Positions 33,660 through 43,977 of a stretch of DNA of 64,000 bases are shown one piece after another; position 1 is the stretch's first letter; each line of letters opens with the position of its first letter. The notes under the pieces are model-generated. The model saw only the letters and a program-made list of their open reading frames with translations. It was not told where the DNA came from and made no database searches. The position numbers and the translations under genes are program-made. The DNA comes from Archivesica marissinica (Eukaryota; Mollusca; Bivalvia; Venerida; Vesicomyidae): the NCBI GenBank assembly GCA_014843695.1, contig CM026403.1, forward strand, positions 7,000,978 through 7,064,977, written 5' to 3'.

Positions 33660-35994
33660 CTACCAATTAAAACGTTGTATCCATACTTTACATTTTGTCT
33701 TGAATATATTTAAAGATCTGGATGTCTTAATTTCAAATGGTAGACAATTCCATATCTTTGGACCAGAGTATTCTAATGATTTCTTATACATTTCACATCT
33801 AGGTCTTGGAATATAGAGATCCATATTTGAAACATTTCTCAATGTCATATCTGAAGTAACTGAATTGCAATGTCTTAATTGAAAATGTTCATTCAAATAA
33901 TTCGGTACAAGATTGTTCATAATTTTGTACATTGTTACTGCTTTTTGAAAAATAATCCGTTGGTCAAAAGTCATTATATTAATTTCAGACATTGATTCAC
34001 GCAAAGAAATATAATCTTGGCCCAGAATGAATTTACAAGCTCGTCTCTGCAATCTTAATAATGTGTTGATATTTTGTTGTGTGGTGTTTCCCCATATGAT
34101 ACAACAATAATCAAAATGTGGTTGGATATATGCCTTGTAATAAAGTATTCTGTAGTTCAGATTCACAATATACCGTATTTTACCTAATAGCCAAATGTTA
34201 GTTGAAATCTTTTTCACAATATATTTGATATGTGAGTCCCATTTTAATGAATCCTGAATGTGTACTCCAAGCAACTTCTCTGATTTGCTGGTTTTCAATA
34301 ATATATTTTCATATTTAAGAGAGAGTGTAGGGTTAGGGAAAGCACATTTTCGCTGGGCTGTCATCATAAATAGAACTTTCGTTTTGTCTGTATTAATCTT
34401 CATTCCATTTTGGAAACACCAGTATTTCAAGTCTTCCAAAGCTTGTTGTAATCTTGTTTCTAACACTTCTTTCTTATTATGGATATCATATAATGTAGTA
34501 TCATCTGCATATAAATCGCTACCGGTGATTTTATTTGAAAACATTAGTGGTAAGTCATTGATAAAAAGTAAGAATAAAAGAGGTCCTAATATTGAGCCCT
34601 GCGGGACTCCACAATTAACAGTTCTATTTTCAGATAAAACGTCATTTATAGAAACAGTTTGCTTTCTATCACAAAGATATGATTGAAAAAGCTTCAAAGT
34701 ATTGTTGCTACATTTGTATAATGATAATTTCTTTAACAAAACAGTATGATCGACAAGATCAAAAGCTTTTCGAAAATCGACCATTACAATTCCAATCAAG
34801 TTTCCCTCATTCATTGCTCGAATCCATTTATCTATCATATAAAGTAAAGCTGATTCAGTTGAGTGGCCAGTTCTGAAACCACTTTGTGTTTTGTGAAGTA
34901 AATTGAAGTGATCCAAAAAAGTCTGCAGCGATTTATGCACGTGTCTTTCAAAAAGTTTCGACAAAGATGGTAAAATTGAAATAGGTCTATAGTTATTGAC
35001 GTCATTGGTTTTTCCACTTTTGAATAATGGTTTGACTTTTGCAAATTTCCAAGCTTCAGGGAAGGTTGATGTTTTCAAACTCTTATTTATTATAACAGTT
35101 AAATGTTGTACAATGATATCAGCTGAAAGTTTTAACAGCTTTGATCCAATAGTATCGATTCCAGTAGCTTTAGAAACATTAAGTTCCAGTAATTGTTTTC
35201 TGATATTACTCTGTGTAACTTCTGGTATTTCAAACACTACATCAACAGGTACATGTTCATTAATAAAATCTTTTATATAGTCAAAGTTTAAGTGATCAGG
35301 GACTGGATCTTTGATATTAGATGCAACATTGACAAAGAATTCATTAAATAGTTTCAAAGTTTCAAAGTTGACTGGGTAATGATCACTGATAGAAAGCTTT
35401 GGTACATACATATTGGCAATGTTTTCTTCCATGTTAGTATATATGTGATCAATCAAAGATGCAGATGATCTAGTTACCCTAGTAGGTTCCGTTACTAACT
35501 GTGTAAGACCTAGTGGGATATAAAAAATTGCCCATTCATCATTTGTATAACAATCAGTGAGGTTTCTATTGAAATCACCTAATAAAATTATTTCTTTATC
35601 TTCATAGAACATAGTTTCGATAAACAATTCAAATCTGTCTTTCCACTCTATTTTAGAGTGAGGATGCCTATACACATTGCAAACAAAAAATGGTTTACAA
35701 TATTTACAATATATTTCAAGAACAACAACCTCAATATCATGCGTTTCTAAATCATAACGGCGTTTCACATTTAACCCATCTTTAACATAAACTAAAATTC
35801 CGCCACCACCATTTCTGTCATTTTGGTCTCTACGAAATGGAGGTAAAAATCCTTTTATTAAATAAGCATTTAAATTTTGTTTCACTCAGCTCCATAATAT
35901 CAATTTTATTTTTATCAGAGGTCATAAGTAGCTTTACCTCTTCAAATGTGTCTAAATTATTAAGACCGTGAACATTTAAATGACCGATATTCAT
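33660..35994 (-). pseudogene. Retrotransposon ORF2: endonuclease-reverse transcriptase, frameshifted
   Basis: The start is probably ATG at 35994 (MNIGHLNVHGLNNLD), reaching the endonuclease motif ELSETK. One extra base in the T/A run at about 35868-35879 then shifts the frame; the rest (741 codons, stop at 33660) is open. In that part the endonuclease motifs GDFN (residues about 103-106), SLIDHIYTN (143-151) and SDHYPV (167-172) are seen. The RT domain shows NNYRPIS, VMVDFRKAFD, VPQGSILGPLLF and the catalytic YADD (459-462). It ends with a GPKIWNCLPFEIK C-terminus. The EN domain runs almost directly into NEFFVNV of the pre-RT region: the linker of roughly a hundred residues usual in CR1/L2 is missing, an in-frame deletion. 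Catalytic aspartates are present but the frame is broken. Confidence 0.88.
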
Positions 35995-36209
35995 GCCATT
36001 TTTATGCAGACCGATGTCTGTGGTATCAATTACAATACCATTAAAGCTGTTGGTCGAGTCAGGATGATTAGCTAAACTAATGTCTAAAGCATTACAAATA
36101 CAGTTTGATAATTCACATTGTGAACATATTGTTGCAAAAGATTAAATCTATTGGATGTAGTGACATCAAAGTCATTTCCAGACACGTCAGCATTGGCAAC
36201 ATGGCCTGA

Positions 36210-36330
36210 TTTCTATTGCTTATAGCAATGTATGGCCTTGTGGCCAAGACGGTCACAGTTAAAACACCTTCCCGAGAATTTCCACTGAAGATGTCTATGA
36301 GTATCCCCATGTTGATTTAGATTAGCCCAC
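36210..36330 (-). pseudogene. Frame-shifted CCHC zinc knuckle, original C-terminus of ORF1
   Basis: In the frame displaced by one base from the end of ORF1 the minus strand reads NLNQHGDTHRHLQWKFSGR then CFNCDRLGHKAIHC and YKQ-stop. CFNCDRLGHKAIHC fits C-X2-C-X4-H-X4-C, a gag-type zinc knuckle that binds nucleic acid. Its position after the esterase and the absence of an own start suggest a one-base indel in the last codons of ORF1 (about 36317-36335). Confidence 0.75.
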
Positions 36331-37786
36331 GTCGATTTCCATATGTCCGTTTCACTGGTGCCATAGTTGTTGTTTCCATTTTCAAGCGATGTTCTTCGTG
36401 GTACAAATACACATCTATTAAAGTCACCACAAGCCTGAAGTCTAATAGTCTTTTTATACCAGATCGGGATAGGTGGATGTTATCCTTAAAGTTAAAGAAA
36501 TAATTGATGGGATTGCCATCCTTATCACGGAAAGCTTGGCACATGTCTATGCAATTTATACAAGTTTCTGCAGCAAGTTCTTCAATGCAGTCATTGAACT
36601 GAAACACATCTACATCTCCGCGAGGACAAAGAGTACATACTACAATGGCCATTTTTGGATTGCTGATATTTAAGCTTTCTAACAGGGTCATATATTTCTC
36701 CTTGAACATTTGACCAGACATACCCCTGGCTACATCATTACCCCCTATGTAGATGATAACCGTGCTAAAACTTGACAAATCATACAGTAAAATATCATCT
36801 GCTATGTCATCAATGCCAGCGCCACTTATTGAATGTTTATGCGTTCCTTGTGTAAGTCCTTGTGGGTTAATACCATGAAGTATAGAAGATCCAATAATAA
36901 GTGTTTTTGATCTCATAGCATTACGAGTACTATTTCTTGGTCTGATTTCTTCCCTATTGTGTGCCAGAGTAGTTTGATTATTTATATGCTTAATGTGAAC
37001 ATTTTGCCTGTTCCCTTGAATTGACTCAATCTTGTAAATCGGAGTGTCTTTGCATATTTCACTCTGTTTCTGTGCTGGTAAGGATTGAGAAACATGCTTA
37101 GTGTGCTCACTATTTTGGACAGGACTATCAAGACTAGCATTTTGCAACACTCCATGACATTCTCTTCCTTTTAATAGTTCGTTTTGCAAAGACAAAAAAT
37201 TATTCTGCATTTCCAGCAAATTCTTGTTGATTTTTGTGATATTTTCAGCATTTACTTGAGATTGTCCTTTTCCGACTACGCGTGGCTTTGTATCAGTAGA
37301 TCGTTTCGGCTGGACTGGTGATGCCTGTTTGTAACAGCTGTTAATGCTATCATGCTTATTTTCCTGGTTTAAGTACTGGAACAGAACTTTTTTAGCACTA
37401 TTAACTAAACTAAGAGATCTCCAGATCATGTGTCCAACTCCAGTAGCTGTTATAGTTGACGCATGTATGTCAACTGAAATGTTAGTTTTCATACTATTAA
37501 TGTGTGTTGTACACTTCAGATTTTCATCATTCCCGAGAGCAAAGTCAGATCTTATTTTATTCACAAATATGTTAAATATGTCTCTTTTGCAGAACACAAC
37601 AATAGTCGCTGAATCACATTTTACAGTTTTATACAAAATGCCTTCAAATTGGTCAGTACACTTCGAATCCAATTCAAATGTGGATTCATCAGACGCACTA
37701 TACCTCAGATTATGTTGCGCCTCGTAATCCATCAGATTATAGTCTGTCTGTGTTCTAGAATCTCCATCGCAAGCACTGTACTCCAT
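36317..37786 (-). CDS. Retrotransposon ORF1 protein with SGNH-hydrolase domain
   Basis: 489 codons from ATG at 37786. The N-terminal 140 residues are of unknown type. A probable coiled-coil/linker follows (about 178-208, NITKINKNLLEMQNNFLSLQ). An SGNH (GDSL-like) esterase domain occupies about 292-450: block I IIGSSIL (298-303, nucleophile Ser), block III GGND (348-351) and block V DNIH (435-438, catalytic Asp and His). Such esterase domains are known in ORF1 of several CR1/L2 elements. The frame stops at GNRRGLI, but one frame over, immediately downstream, it would continue into a CCHC knuckle (see 36210-36330), so this is probably a C-terminally truncated version of the original protein. 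Confidence 0.85.
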   Translation of the reverse strand: MEYSACDGDSRTQTDYNLMDYEAQHNLRYSASDESTFELDSKCTDQFEGILYKTVKCDSATIVVFCKRDIFNIFVNKIRSDFALGNDENLKCTTHINSMKTNISVDIHASTITATGVGHMIWRSLSLVNSAKKVLFQYLNQENKHDSINSCYKQASPVQPKRSTDTKPRVVGKGQSQVNAENITKINKNLLEMQNNFLSLQNELLKGRECHGVLQNASLDSPVQNSEHTKHVSQSLPAQKQSEICKDTPIYKIESIQGNRQNVHIKHINNQTTLAHNREEIRPRNSTRNAMRSKTLIIGSSILHGINPQGLTQGTHKHSISGAGIDDIADDILLYDLSSFSTVIIYIGGNDVARGMSGQMFKEKYMTLLESLNISNPKMAIVVCTLCPRGDVDVFQFNDCIEELAAETCINCIDMCQAFRDKDGNPINYFFNFKDNIHLSRSGIKRLLDFRLVVTLIDVYLYHEEHRLKMETTTMAPVKRTYGNRRGLI

Positions 37787-37905
37787 AATGCGTAAAGTGC
37801 AAAGACAAGTTACAGAGAAGTTTAAATACTATTATGTTCTCCCTTATTTTCTATTATAAATAAAACTACATGATGAGCTTTTAAAGCAAAAAAACTATTA
37901 ATATT

Positions 37906-38550
37906 TCATATGAGCTCATTAATTGTTCGTTCTCTTTCTTTAGAAGCGAAATGCAAATATGTTGATAGATTATGAATTAATTTTGGGTTACTAGAGCTCA
38001 TTAGATTATCAAATTTTTGTTGTGTCGGCCAATGACAAAAATATGGCTTAAAAATGTTCTACGTAAATCATAGTATTTTGGACAGACCAGTAGGAAGTGA
38101 AATTCATTTTCGATTATATTCATAGTACATTGCAAACATTTTCGATCTTCTCTGGGAATATTAACGTGCCTGCCCTTTTCTATCGCTAGATTATGCGAAG
38201 ATAACCGGAATTTTGTCAGACTAATTCTATATTTATTTATATTTATGATGTTTAGATAGTCCTCTAGTATGAATTCATGTTTGTATACACTATATGTAGA
38301 TTAATATTGGAGTACCATACTTGTTTATACATATCCAATATTCTAAGTTTGATCATTTGAAAATTAAAATTATAATTGGTTTGATTTAACCATACATCCG
38401 ACATTCCTATTTCATTCAATATAGTTTTCACCCAGTTATTTCCATTGTATGAGTTATTATTATCAGCATCGTATTTTAGAATATTATACATATACTTAAT
38501 TAAGGTGTTATTTTCTAATTTTAATATTTTTAGCCAATGTTTGATGAAAG
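37906..38550 (-). pseudogene. Relic of a second retrotransposon: C-terminal CCHC region
   Basis: The minus strand reads WLKILKLENNTLIKYMYNIL, then NNWVKTILNEIGMSDVWLNQ, then (one frame change later) LTKFRLSSHNLAIEKGRHVN, IPREDRKCLQC and ENEFHFLLVCPKYYDLRRTF, and after a further one-base shift FKPYFCHWPTQQKFDNLMS to the stop near 37906. The C-x2-C ... H-x4-C pattern (KCLQC, FHFLLVC) in this context is common at the C-terminus of non-LTR retrotransposon proteins in molluscs and other invertebrates. Two or more frameshifts; no RT core remains. Related to the relic at 48945. Confidence 0.75.
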
Positions 38551-38900
38551 TTAATTATAGTATAACGCGACATTGCACATGTAACACGATATTCTCGTCA
38601 CATAACCGTATTAGAAATGCTAAACATAATATTATTTTTATGTATATGCAATCTTAGACATCTTAGAAGTATACGTGCACCGGGTACAGTATTCACCCGG
38701 TCTACCCCCGACTATCGCTGGCACAACTTCTTGTGTGAGCGACAGTTGGCGATATGAAAACCGAACACACACTGAGATTACAGCAGCCCTCATAGCCCAC
38801 TAAACATATAGTTATAATAATTGCGATAGGCAAAATTATCACTTAGATGATGGGAATTTCAATTTTCTTAAAAAACTCATTCGCCCAAATGCATTTATAT
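38551..38900. other. Unique AT-rich sequence
   Basis: About 350 bp without recognised features. Confidence 0.5.
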
Positions 38901-39304
38901 AGGCTGGTTCAGTCAGACTAGACTAAGGTCATCAGGGGATCTACCCGGACAGGATTGTCTCTAGAGGCTGGTTCAGTTAGACAAGACTAAGGTCATCAGG
39001 GGATCTACCCGGACATTACCAGGATTGTCTCTAGAGGCTGGTTCAGTCAGACTAGACTAAGGTCATCAGGGGATCTACCCGGACATTACCAGGATTGTAT
39101 CTAGAGGCTGGTTCAGTCAGACTAGACTAAGGTCATCAGGGGATCTACCCGGACAGGATTGTATCTAGAGGCTCGTTCAGTCAGACTAGACTAAGGTCAT
39201 CAGGGGATCTACCCGGACAGGATTGTCTCTAGAGGCTGGTTCAGTCAGACTATACTAAGGCCATCAGGGGATCTACCCAGACATTACCAGGATTGTCTCT
39301 AGGG
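38901..39304 (+). repeat. 62/70-bp minisatellite, about 6 copies, direct orientation
   Basis: Unit GGCTGGTTCAGTCAGACTAG ... AAGGTCATCAGGGGATCTAC ... CAGGATTGTCTCTAGA. Two length classes differ by CATTAC (with or without CCGGACATTACCAGG). The same repeat occurs in the opposite orientation at 41685-42720. Confidence 0.95.
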
Positions 39305-39366
39305 GCCACTGCCCTTTGTTGAAGAATAATGTACTTAACCGTGTTGATTTGGACGACATATAATCA

Positions 39367-40054
39367 TATAGTTTTCACACACTATATTGGCTCACCCTAA
39401 ATATAGAACATAAATAAACACATTCGATATATAATAATTATATATTGAGTTCAATAAATGCACGTTTTTGTTCTAAAAAGCACATCATCTGGGATGGCAG
39501 AGAGGTTAAGGCGCTGACATCAGAACCAAGGTTTGTTTTAGCTAGCTGGCTTGGTGTGGGTTCGAATCCCAGGAGAGGAACTTCTATTTTTTAAAATTTT
39601 ATATTGTATCAAGAATATTATTTGTTTTAACATTTTGATCATTTGTTCAATGTTTTATATATTTTTTCAGTTTCATTTATTTTTTATTCTTTTATAATTG
39701 CATTTGATTTGAAATTCACAATACAAAACAATTCATCCGCAGTAGCTGTAGATTCCTTCATGCTGTCTGTGCTGTCATTGCCACTGACGGTAGATACATC
39801 AAGACGTGGGTGTGTCTGTGCTGGCATCACCTTTCCGCTCCAAAATATAAGTTCCTCTCCTGGGATTCGAACTCACACCAAGCCAGTTAGCTAAAGAATC
39901 TTGTTTCTGAAATCAGCACCGTAACCTCTCGGACATCCCAGATGATGTGCTTTACAAATACAAAACACGTGCATTTATTGAACTCAATACATATCGAATG
40001 TGTTAATTTATGTTCTATATTTAGGGTGAGCCAATATAGTGTGTGAAAACTATA
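39367..40054. mobile_element. Long foldback element with tRNA-like sequence in both arms
   Basis: Left arm 39367-39582 and right arm 39849-40054 are inverted repeats of about 210 bp, enclosing a 266-bp centre. Outer ends: TATAGTTTTCACACACTATA and its complement. The inner ends of both arms contain a tRNA-like segment: in the left arm box A TGGCAGAGAGGTTAAGGCG and box B GGTTCGAATCC, reading inward; in the right arm the complement. The acceptor stem is absent, so these are not tRNA genes. The centre (AGTAGCTGTAGATTCCTTCA...) has no recognised coding sequence. Confidence 0.8.
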
Positions 40055-40447
40055 GTAGCGTATGACAATAATCCACATTTCTAACACTGAATGAAAAACA
40101 TCTCATTGAATCCTTACCATTTTATTTATGAGAATCAGTGGAAGTCGTGATGGCGCACGGTCGATTCAGGTACGATTGTGCGTTTAGGCAATGCACTTAA
40201 ATTCCACAATGCTTCTCTCTCCCACATGGCGGTGGATTTCTTCACGAATGAGATCTCGAGAATGGTAGGGTGATGTACCAGTATAATTGATATACACGTA
40301 TCTCAGAGCCAGCCTGTGAATGTTGAGATACGACTTGCAATGTTTTATTGTTCACGACCCTTGTAGCAAGGACTAACTTGCGATATAGAAACTTAAATTT
40401 AATAATTGGTCGTATACGCTGTATGTTGTTTATATGTGGTTTACGTT
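40055..40447. other. Unique sequence with a SINE family 3 fragment
   Basis: At about 40139-40270 (+) a decayed family 3 fragment (GGAAGTCGTGATGGCGCA ... AATGCACTTAAATTCCACA). Otherwise nothing recognised. Confidence 0.5.
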
Positions 40448-40692
40448 TATTTATCGTCGCACCAGTTGGGCGACGTCTCCTGAAAAGATGAGTAATTTTA
40501 GATGTTGGAGGATAGCGCTACAGACAGAGATCCATTCCAGAGTCTCCTCTTGTTCTTTTACGTACATGGTGTAAAGCACCGGCACGAGACATCGGTTTAA
40601 AGTCCCATTCCGAATGCCTGATAATAGCATTAGTGTCAGACTGGGAATCAATCCTGTGATCCCTGGATTCGCAGTCCAACGTGTTAACCACT
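40448..40692 (-). mobile_element. tRNA-derived SINE, family 5
   Basis: The minus strand begins AGTGGTTAACACGTTGGACT with box B-like GGATTGATTCCC. The tail (CTAAAATTACTCATCTTTTC, GGAGACGTCGCCCAACTGG) recurs at 56690-56845 (+) and in a fragment at 6465-6535 (-). Confidence 0.65.
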
Positions 40693-40775
40693 ATTTTATT
40701 GGCTTTTGTAATGGATTTTTTAAACGGATGTATTTCTTATCAATCATTGTACATTGTATTTTTATCTTATTTCAG

Positions 40776-40976
40776 GATGGCACTCCGCGTCCGTATGTCA
40801 CAGATGTGAGGATGTCCGTTCGGATTTATAACAACACGGATAGTGACCGAATCATCAGCACTCAGTGTGCCGTGTGGCTCCAGCAAGTCTCAGTGGATAC
40901 AGGGCGCGGATGCACTCTTCAGGAAGGATCACTTACATGCGGATACCCTGGGTTTTGGGAGTATTTTCACAAATAA
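40776..40976 (+). CDS. Candidate terminal exon, unknown protein (weak)
   Basis: After a good acceptor (TTATCTTATTTCAG) an open frame of 66 codons reads DGTPRPYVTDVRMSVRIYNN and ends CGYPGFWEYFHK-stop. Composition (GC richer than flanks, three cysteines, mixed polar residues) looks like coding sequence, but I recognise no family and find no matching upstream exon in the window. A cryptic donor (CAG|CAAGTCTC region) could also end it earlier. Treat as a hypothesis. Confidence 0.3.
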   Translation, partial: DGTPRPYVTDVRMSVRIYNNTDSDRIISTQCAVWLQQVSVDTGRGCTLQEGSLTCGYPGFWEYFHK

Positions 40977-41253
40977 ACTTCAATTGTAATGTGTATTTAA
41001 TTATTTGGAAGCTTTCCTTATTGACCTTCACCTGTATATTTGACATAAGAAAGTAAAATTCCCCTGGATTTCACCCCTATATTTAGGTCATATAGGAAAC
41101 AGAATGCACCTTATTTTAACTCAGCACATATAGCTTACTCTTGGAAGTGACCTTCTGTTTTGTGTATTTGACATACATAAGGAACGTGAATTGTCATTGG
41201 ATTTGACCCCATAATTAGGTCAGATAGGCTATATATGACTTACTCTTGTAAGT
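40977..41253. other. Unique sequence
   Basis: No recognised feature; two loosely similar stretches (GTATATTTGACATAAG / GTATTTGACATACATAAG), also seen near 41513, suggest an old low-copy duplication. Confidence 0.45.
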
Positions 41254-41489
41254 TTAGTTTATACAAATTTATTTTAGCTCGATTGCGAAACAAATTATTT
41301 CAACTTATACAAATCACTCTCGAGACCTCATTCCTGATGGAATCCATCGCCACGAGGGAGAGAGAAGAGGCAACGTGGAATTTAAGTGCCTTGCCTAAGG
41401 GCACAATCGTAATGGCTCCAGTGGGGCTCGAACTCCGGACCTTTCGCACCTGAAGCGAACACGCATCCACTGCGCTATCACGACTTCCA
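41254..41489 (-). mobile_element. tRNA-derived SINE, family 3
   Basis: Third full copy, minus strand: box A TAGCGCAGTGG, box B GAGTTCGAGCC, same tail as the copies at 6231 and 7616. Confidence 0.8.
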
Positions 41490-41684
41490 CTCTTGTAAGT
41501 GACATTTACTTGCATATTTGACATGTTTAAGGAAAGTAAAATTGCCCTGCCCTATACGCTGAGACTACATCCGCACTTTCTGCTTCAAGACGACGCGGGC
41601 TGACTGCTGTTACTAACCAGTCTGCTGCCTGCATTGATCAAAATGTGCCTCTTCCTACTCCAGTCCAGCTGAACAGCCATGCCA

Positions 41685-42720
41685 TAGAGGCAATCCTGGT
41701 AATGTCTGGGTAGATCCCCTGATGACCTTAGTCTAGTCTGACTGAACCAGCCTCTAGAGGCAATCCTGGTAATGTCCGGGTAGATCCCCTGATGACCGTA
41801 GTCTAGTCTGACTAAACCAGCCTCTAGATGCAATCCTGGTAATGTCCGGGTAGATCCCCTGATGACCTTAGTCTAGTCTGATTGAACCAGCCTCTAGAGA
41901 CAACCCTGTCCGGGTAGATCCCCTGATGACCTTAGTCTAGTCTGACTGAACCAGCCTTAGAGACAATCCTGGTAATGTCCGGGTAGATCCCCTGGTGACC
42001 TTAGTCTAGTCTGATTGAACCAGCCTCTAGAGACAACCCTGTCCGGGTAGATCCCCTGATGACCGTAGTCTAGTCTGACTGAACCAGCCTCTAGATACAA
42101 TCCTGTCCGGGTAGATCCCCTGATGACTTAGTCTAGTCTGACTGAACCAGCCTCTAGATACAATCCTGTCCGGGTAGATCCCCTGATGACTTAGTCTAGT
42201 CTGACTGAACCAGCCTCGAGATACAATCCTGTCCGGGTAGATCCCCTGATGACTTAGTCTAGTCCGACTGAACCAGCCTCTAGAGACAATCCTGTCCGGG
42301 TAGATCCCCTGATTACCGTAGTCTAGTCTGACTGAACCAGCCTCTAGAGGCAATCCTGTCCGGATAGATCCCCTGATGACCTTAGTCTAATCTGACTGAA
42401 CCAGCCTCTAGATACAATCCTGTCCGGGTAGATCCCCTGATGACCGTAGTCTAATCTGACTGAACCAGCCTCTAGAGGCAATCCTGGTAATGTCTGGGTA
42501 GATCCCCTGATGACCTTAGTCTAGTCTGACTGAACCAGCCTCTAGAGGCAACCTTGTCCGGGTAGATCCCCTGATGACCTTAGTCTAGTCTGACTGAACC
42601 AGCCTCTAGAGACAATCCTGTCCGGGTAGATCCCCTGATGACCTTAGTCTAGTCTAACTGAACCAGCCTCTAGAGACAATCCTGTTAATGATATCCGTGT
42701 AGATCTTATGACCTTAGTCC
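41685..42720 (-). repeat. 62/70-bp minisatellite, about 16 copies, inverted relative to 38901
   Basis: The complement of the unit at 38901: CCTCTAGAGGCAATCCTG, (GTAATG)TCCGGGTAGATCCCCT, GATGACCTTAGTCTAGTCTG, ACTGAACCAG. The same two length classes occur. Units contain an XbaI-like TCTAGA. Confidence 0.95.
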
Positions 42721-43800
42721 AGCTAGTGCTGTAACTAGGTAGGCCTCCATTATATATCTGCATTGACATCACTGCAGCCCACACTTTACTTGTGCTAGAT
42801 CCACACCGGCTACAACTCAATGACTCTAGCTAGCACTGAGACTACTTTATTTAGGAAATACTGAGCTGCAAACATGTTTAGCGCACTTTCTCCATTACCC
42901 ACGCCGATAATTACCACGGCCGCAAGGCAGCAACTCTGTTCACAGTGTACGTTGAACTGTTAGAAACACTGTAAATGACAATAGTGAACTGTTTGAACAC
43001 ACTATAACTGACAATGTTGAACTATTGGAAACATACTGTAAATGTCAATGTTGAACTGTTTGAAACGAATGTGTAGCTGACAATGTTGAACTGTTTAAAA
43101 CACACTAGCTGACACACAGTTCAACATTACCAGTTACACATTTGCTTAGCTGACAATGTTGAACTGTTTAAACACACTGTAACTGACAATGTGTTTCACA
43201 CAGTTCAACGTTATCAGTTACAAATTCGTTTCAATCAGGTCAACATTCGTTAAATGGTCTCAACGGAGATGGAGATACGGTCGGACGGACTCGACTACAA
43301 TATACTCTGCGATTCCATAAATAAAGGGAAATAACCTTAATGCCTGCACCAAGGACCGCAACTTGTGATCTGTATCCAGACAATGATTAAGCATGACCGA
43401 ACTTGTGTTCTATGAACTGGACGGAGCTGCGTCATCTCTAAGTGGTGTGTGTGGTAGCGCGTTTATGATCCTAATTTGGGACGTTTGTTAATGGCACTGA
43501 AAATTGCGAAACTCACTTGTTGCTAGGACTAGGCACGGTGCACCATCTTTACTATGCATGATGGGTATGATAATTGGTGAAGGTGCAGAGCAAGTGGAAG
43601 ATGGAAGATAAATAAGAGACATGTGTATATTTCAGAAGCAATCTTTATTTCATTACAACTACTATCCAACAATGGGACAGCATCAGAATCAGCGCACAAT
43701 GTACACGATATACGCACACCTTTCATGCACAGAACCATGTCAACCTAACTCGAACAATTATACATTGCATTACAGTAAACCAGTATTTCATACAATATTA
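42721..43800. repeat. Degenerate repeats with inverted members at 42945-43235, then unique sequence
   Basis: Between about 42945 and 43235 a loose unit of about 40 bp (ACTGACAATGTTGAACTGTT and TGAAACACACTGTA) recurs about six times, with some members reversed (CACAGTTCAACATTACCAG). The remaining 565 bp shows nothing recognisable. Confidence 0.55.
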
Positions 43801-43977
43801 CAGTCAACCTGTGTTAGTGGTCATCTATATTAAGCAACCAATCTGTATTAAGCAGCCAGTTTCCAGATTCCCAATCTGTTGTTTTATTATACATTTGACC
43901 TCTACTAAGCAGACACCTGTGATAAGCAGCCACATTCTTTGATTCCCTTGGCTGGCTGCTTAAGACAGGTTTGACTG
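43801..43977. mobile_element. MITE, pogo/Tc1-like family, copy 1
   Basis: CAGTCAACCTGTGTTAGTGG at one end and AGACAGGTTTGACTG at the other are inverted repeats (one base missing on the left); flanks TA and TT. Contains repeated TAAGCAGCCA motifs, also inverted. The same family is at 57793-57951. Confidence 0.7.

Larger units (their letters stand above)
33385..37900 (-). mobile_element. CR1/L2-type non-LTR retrotransposon, damaged
   Basis: Minus-strand element with ORF1 (SGNH esterase plus zinc knuckle), ORF2 (endonuclease plus reverse transcriptase), an AATAAA at 33410-33415 and a short (ATCT)n tail at 33385-33406 instead of poly(A), as is usual for CR1/L2 elements. The left (3') boundary is sharp in a SINE; the right (5') boundary is uncertain, near 37800-37905, next to an older RT relic. 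At least two frameshifts and a missing inter-domain linker show it is inactive. Confidence 0.88.

Noticed and set aside
34258..37727. Plus-strand open frames of 65-142 codons within the retrotransposon
   Set aside because: They are the antisense of ORF1 and ORF2.
39490..39580. Possible genuine tRNA gene (clear box A and box B)
   Set aside because: Acceptor stem does not pair and the sequence is part of a 210-bp inverted-repeat arm.
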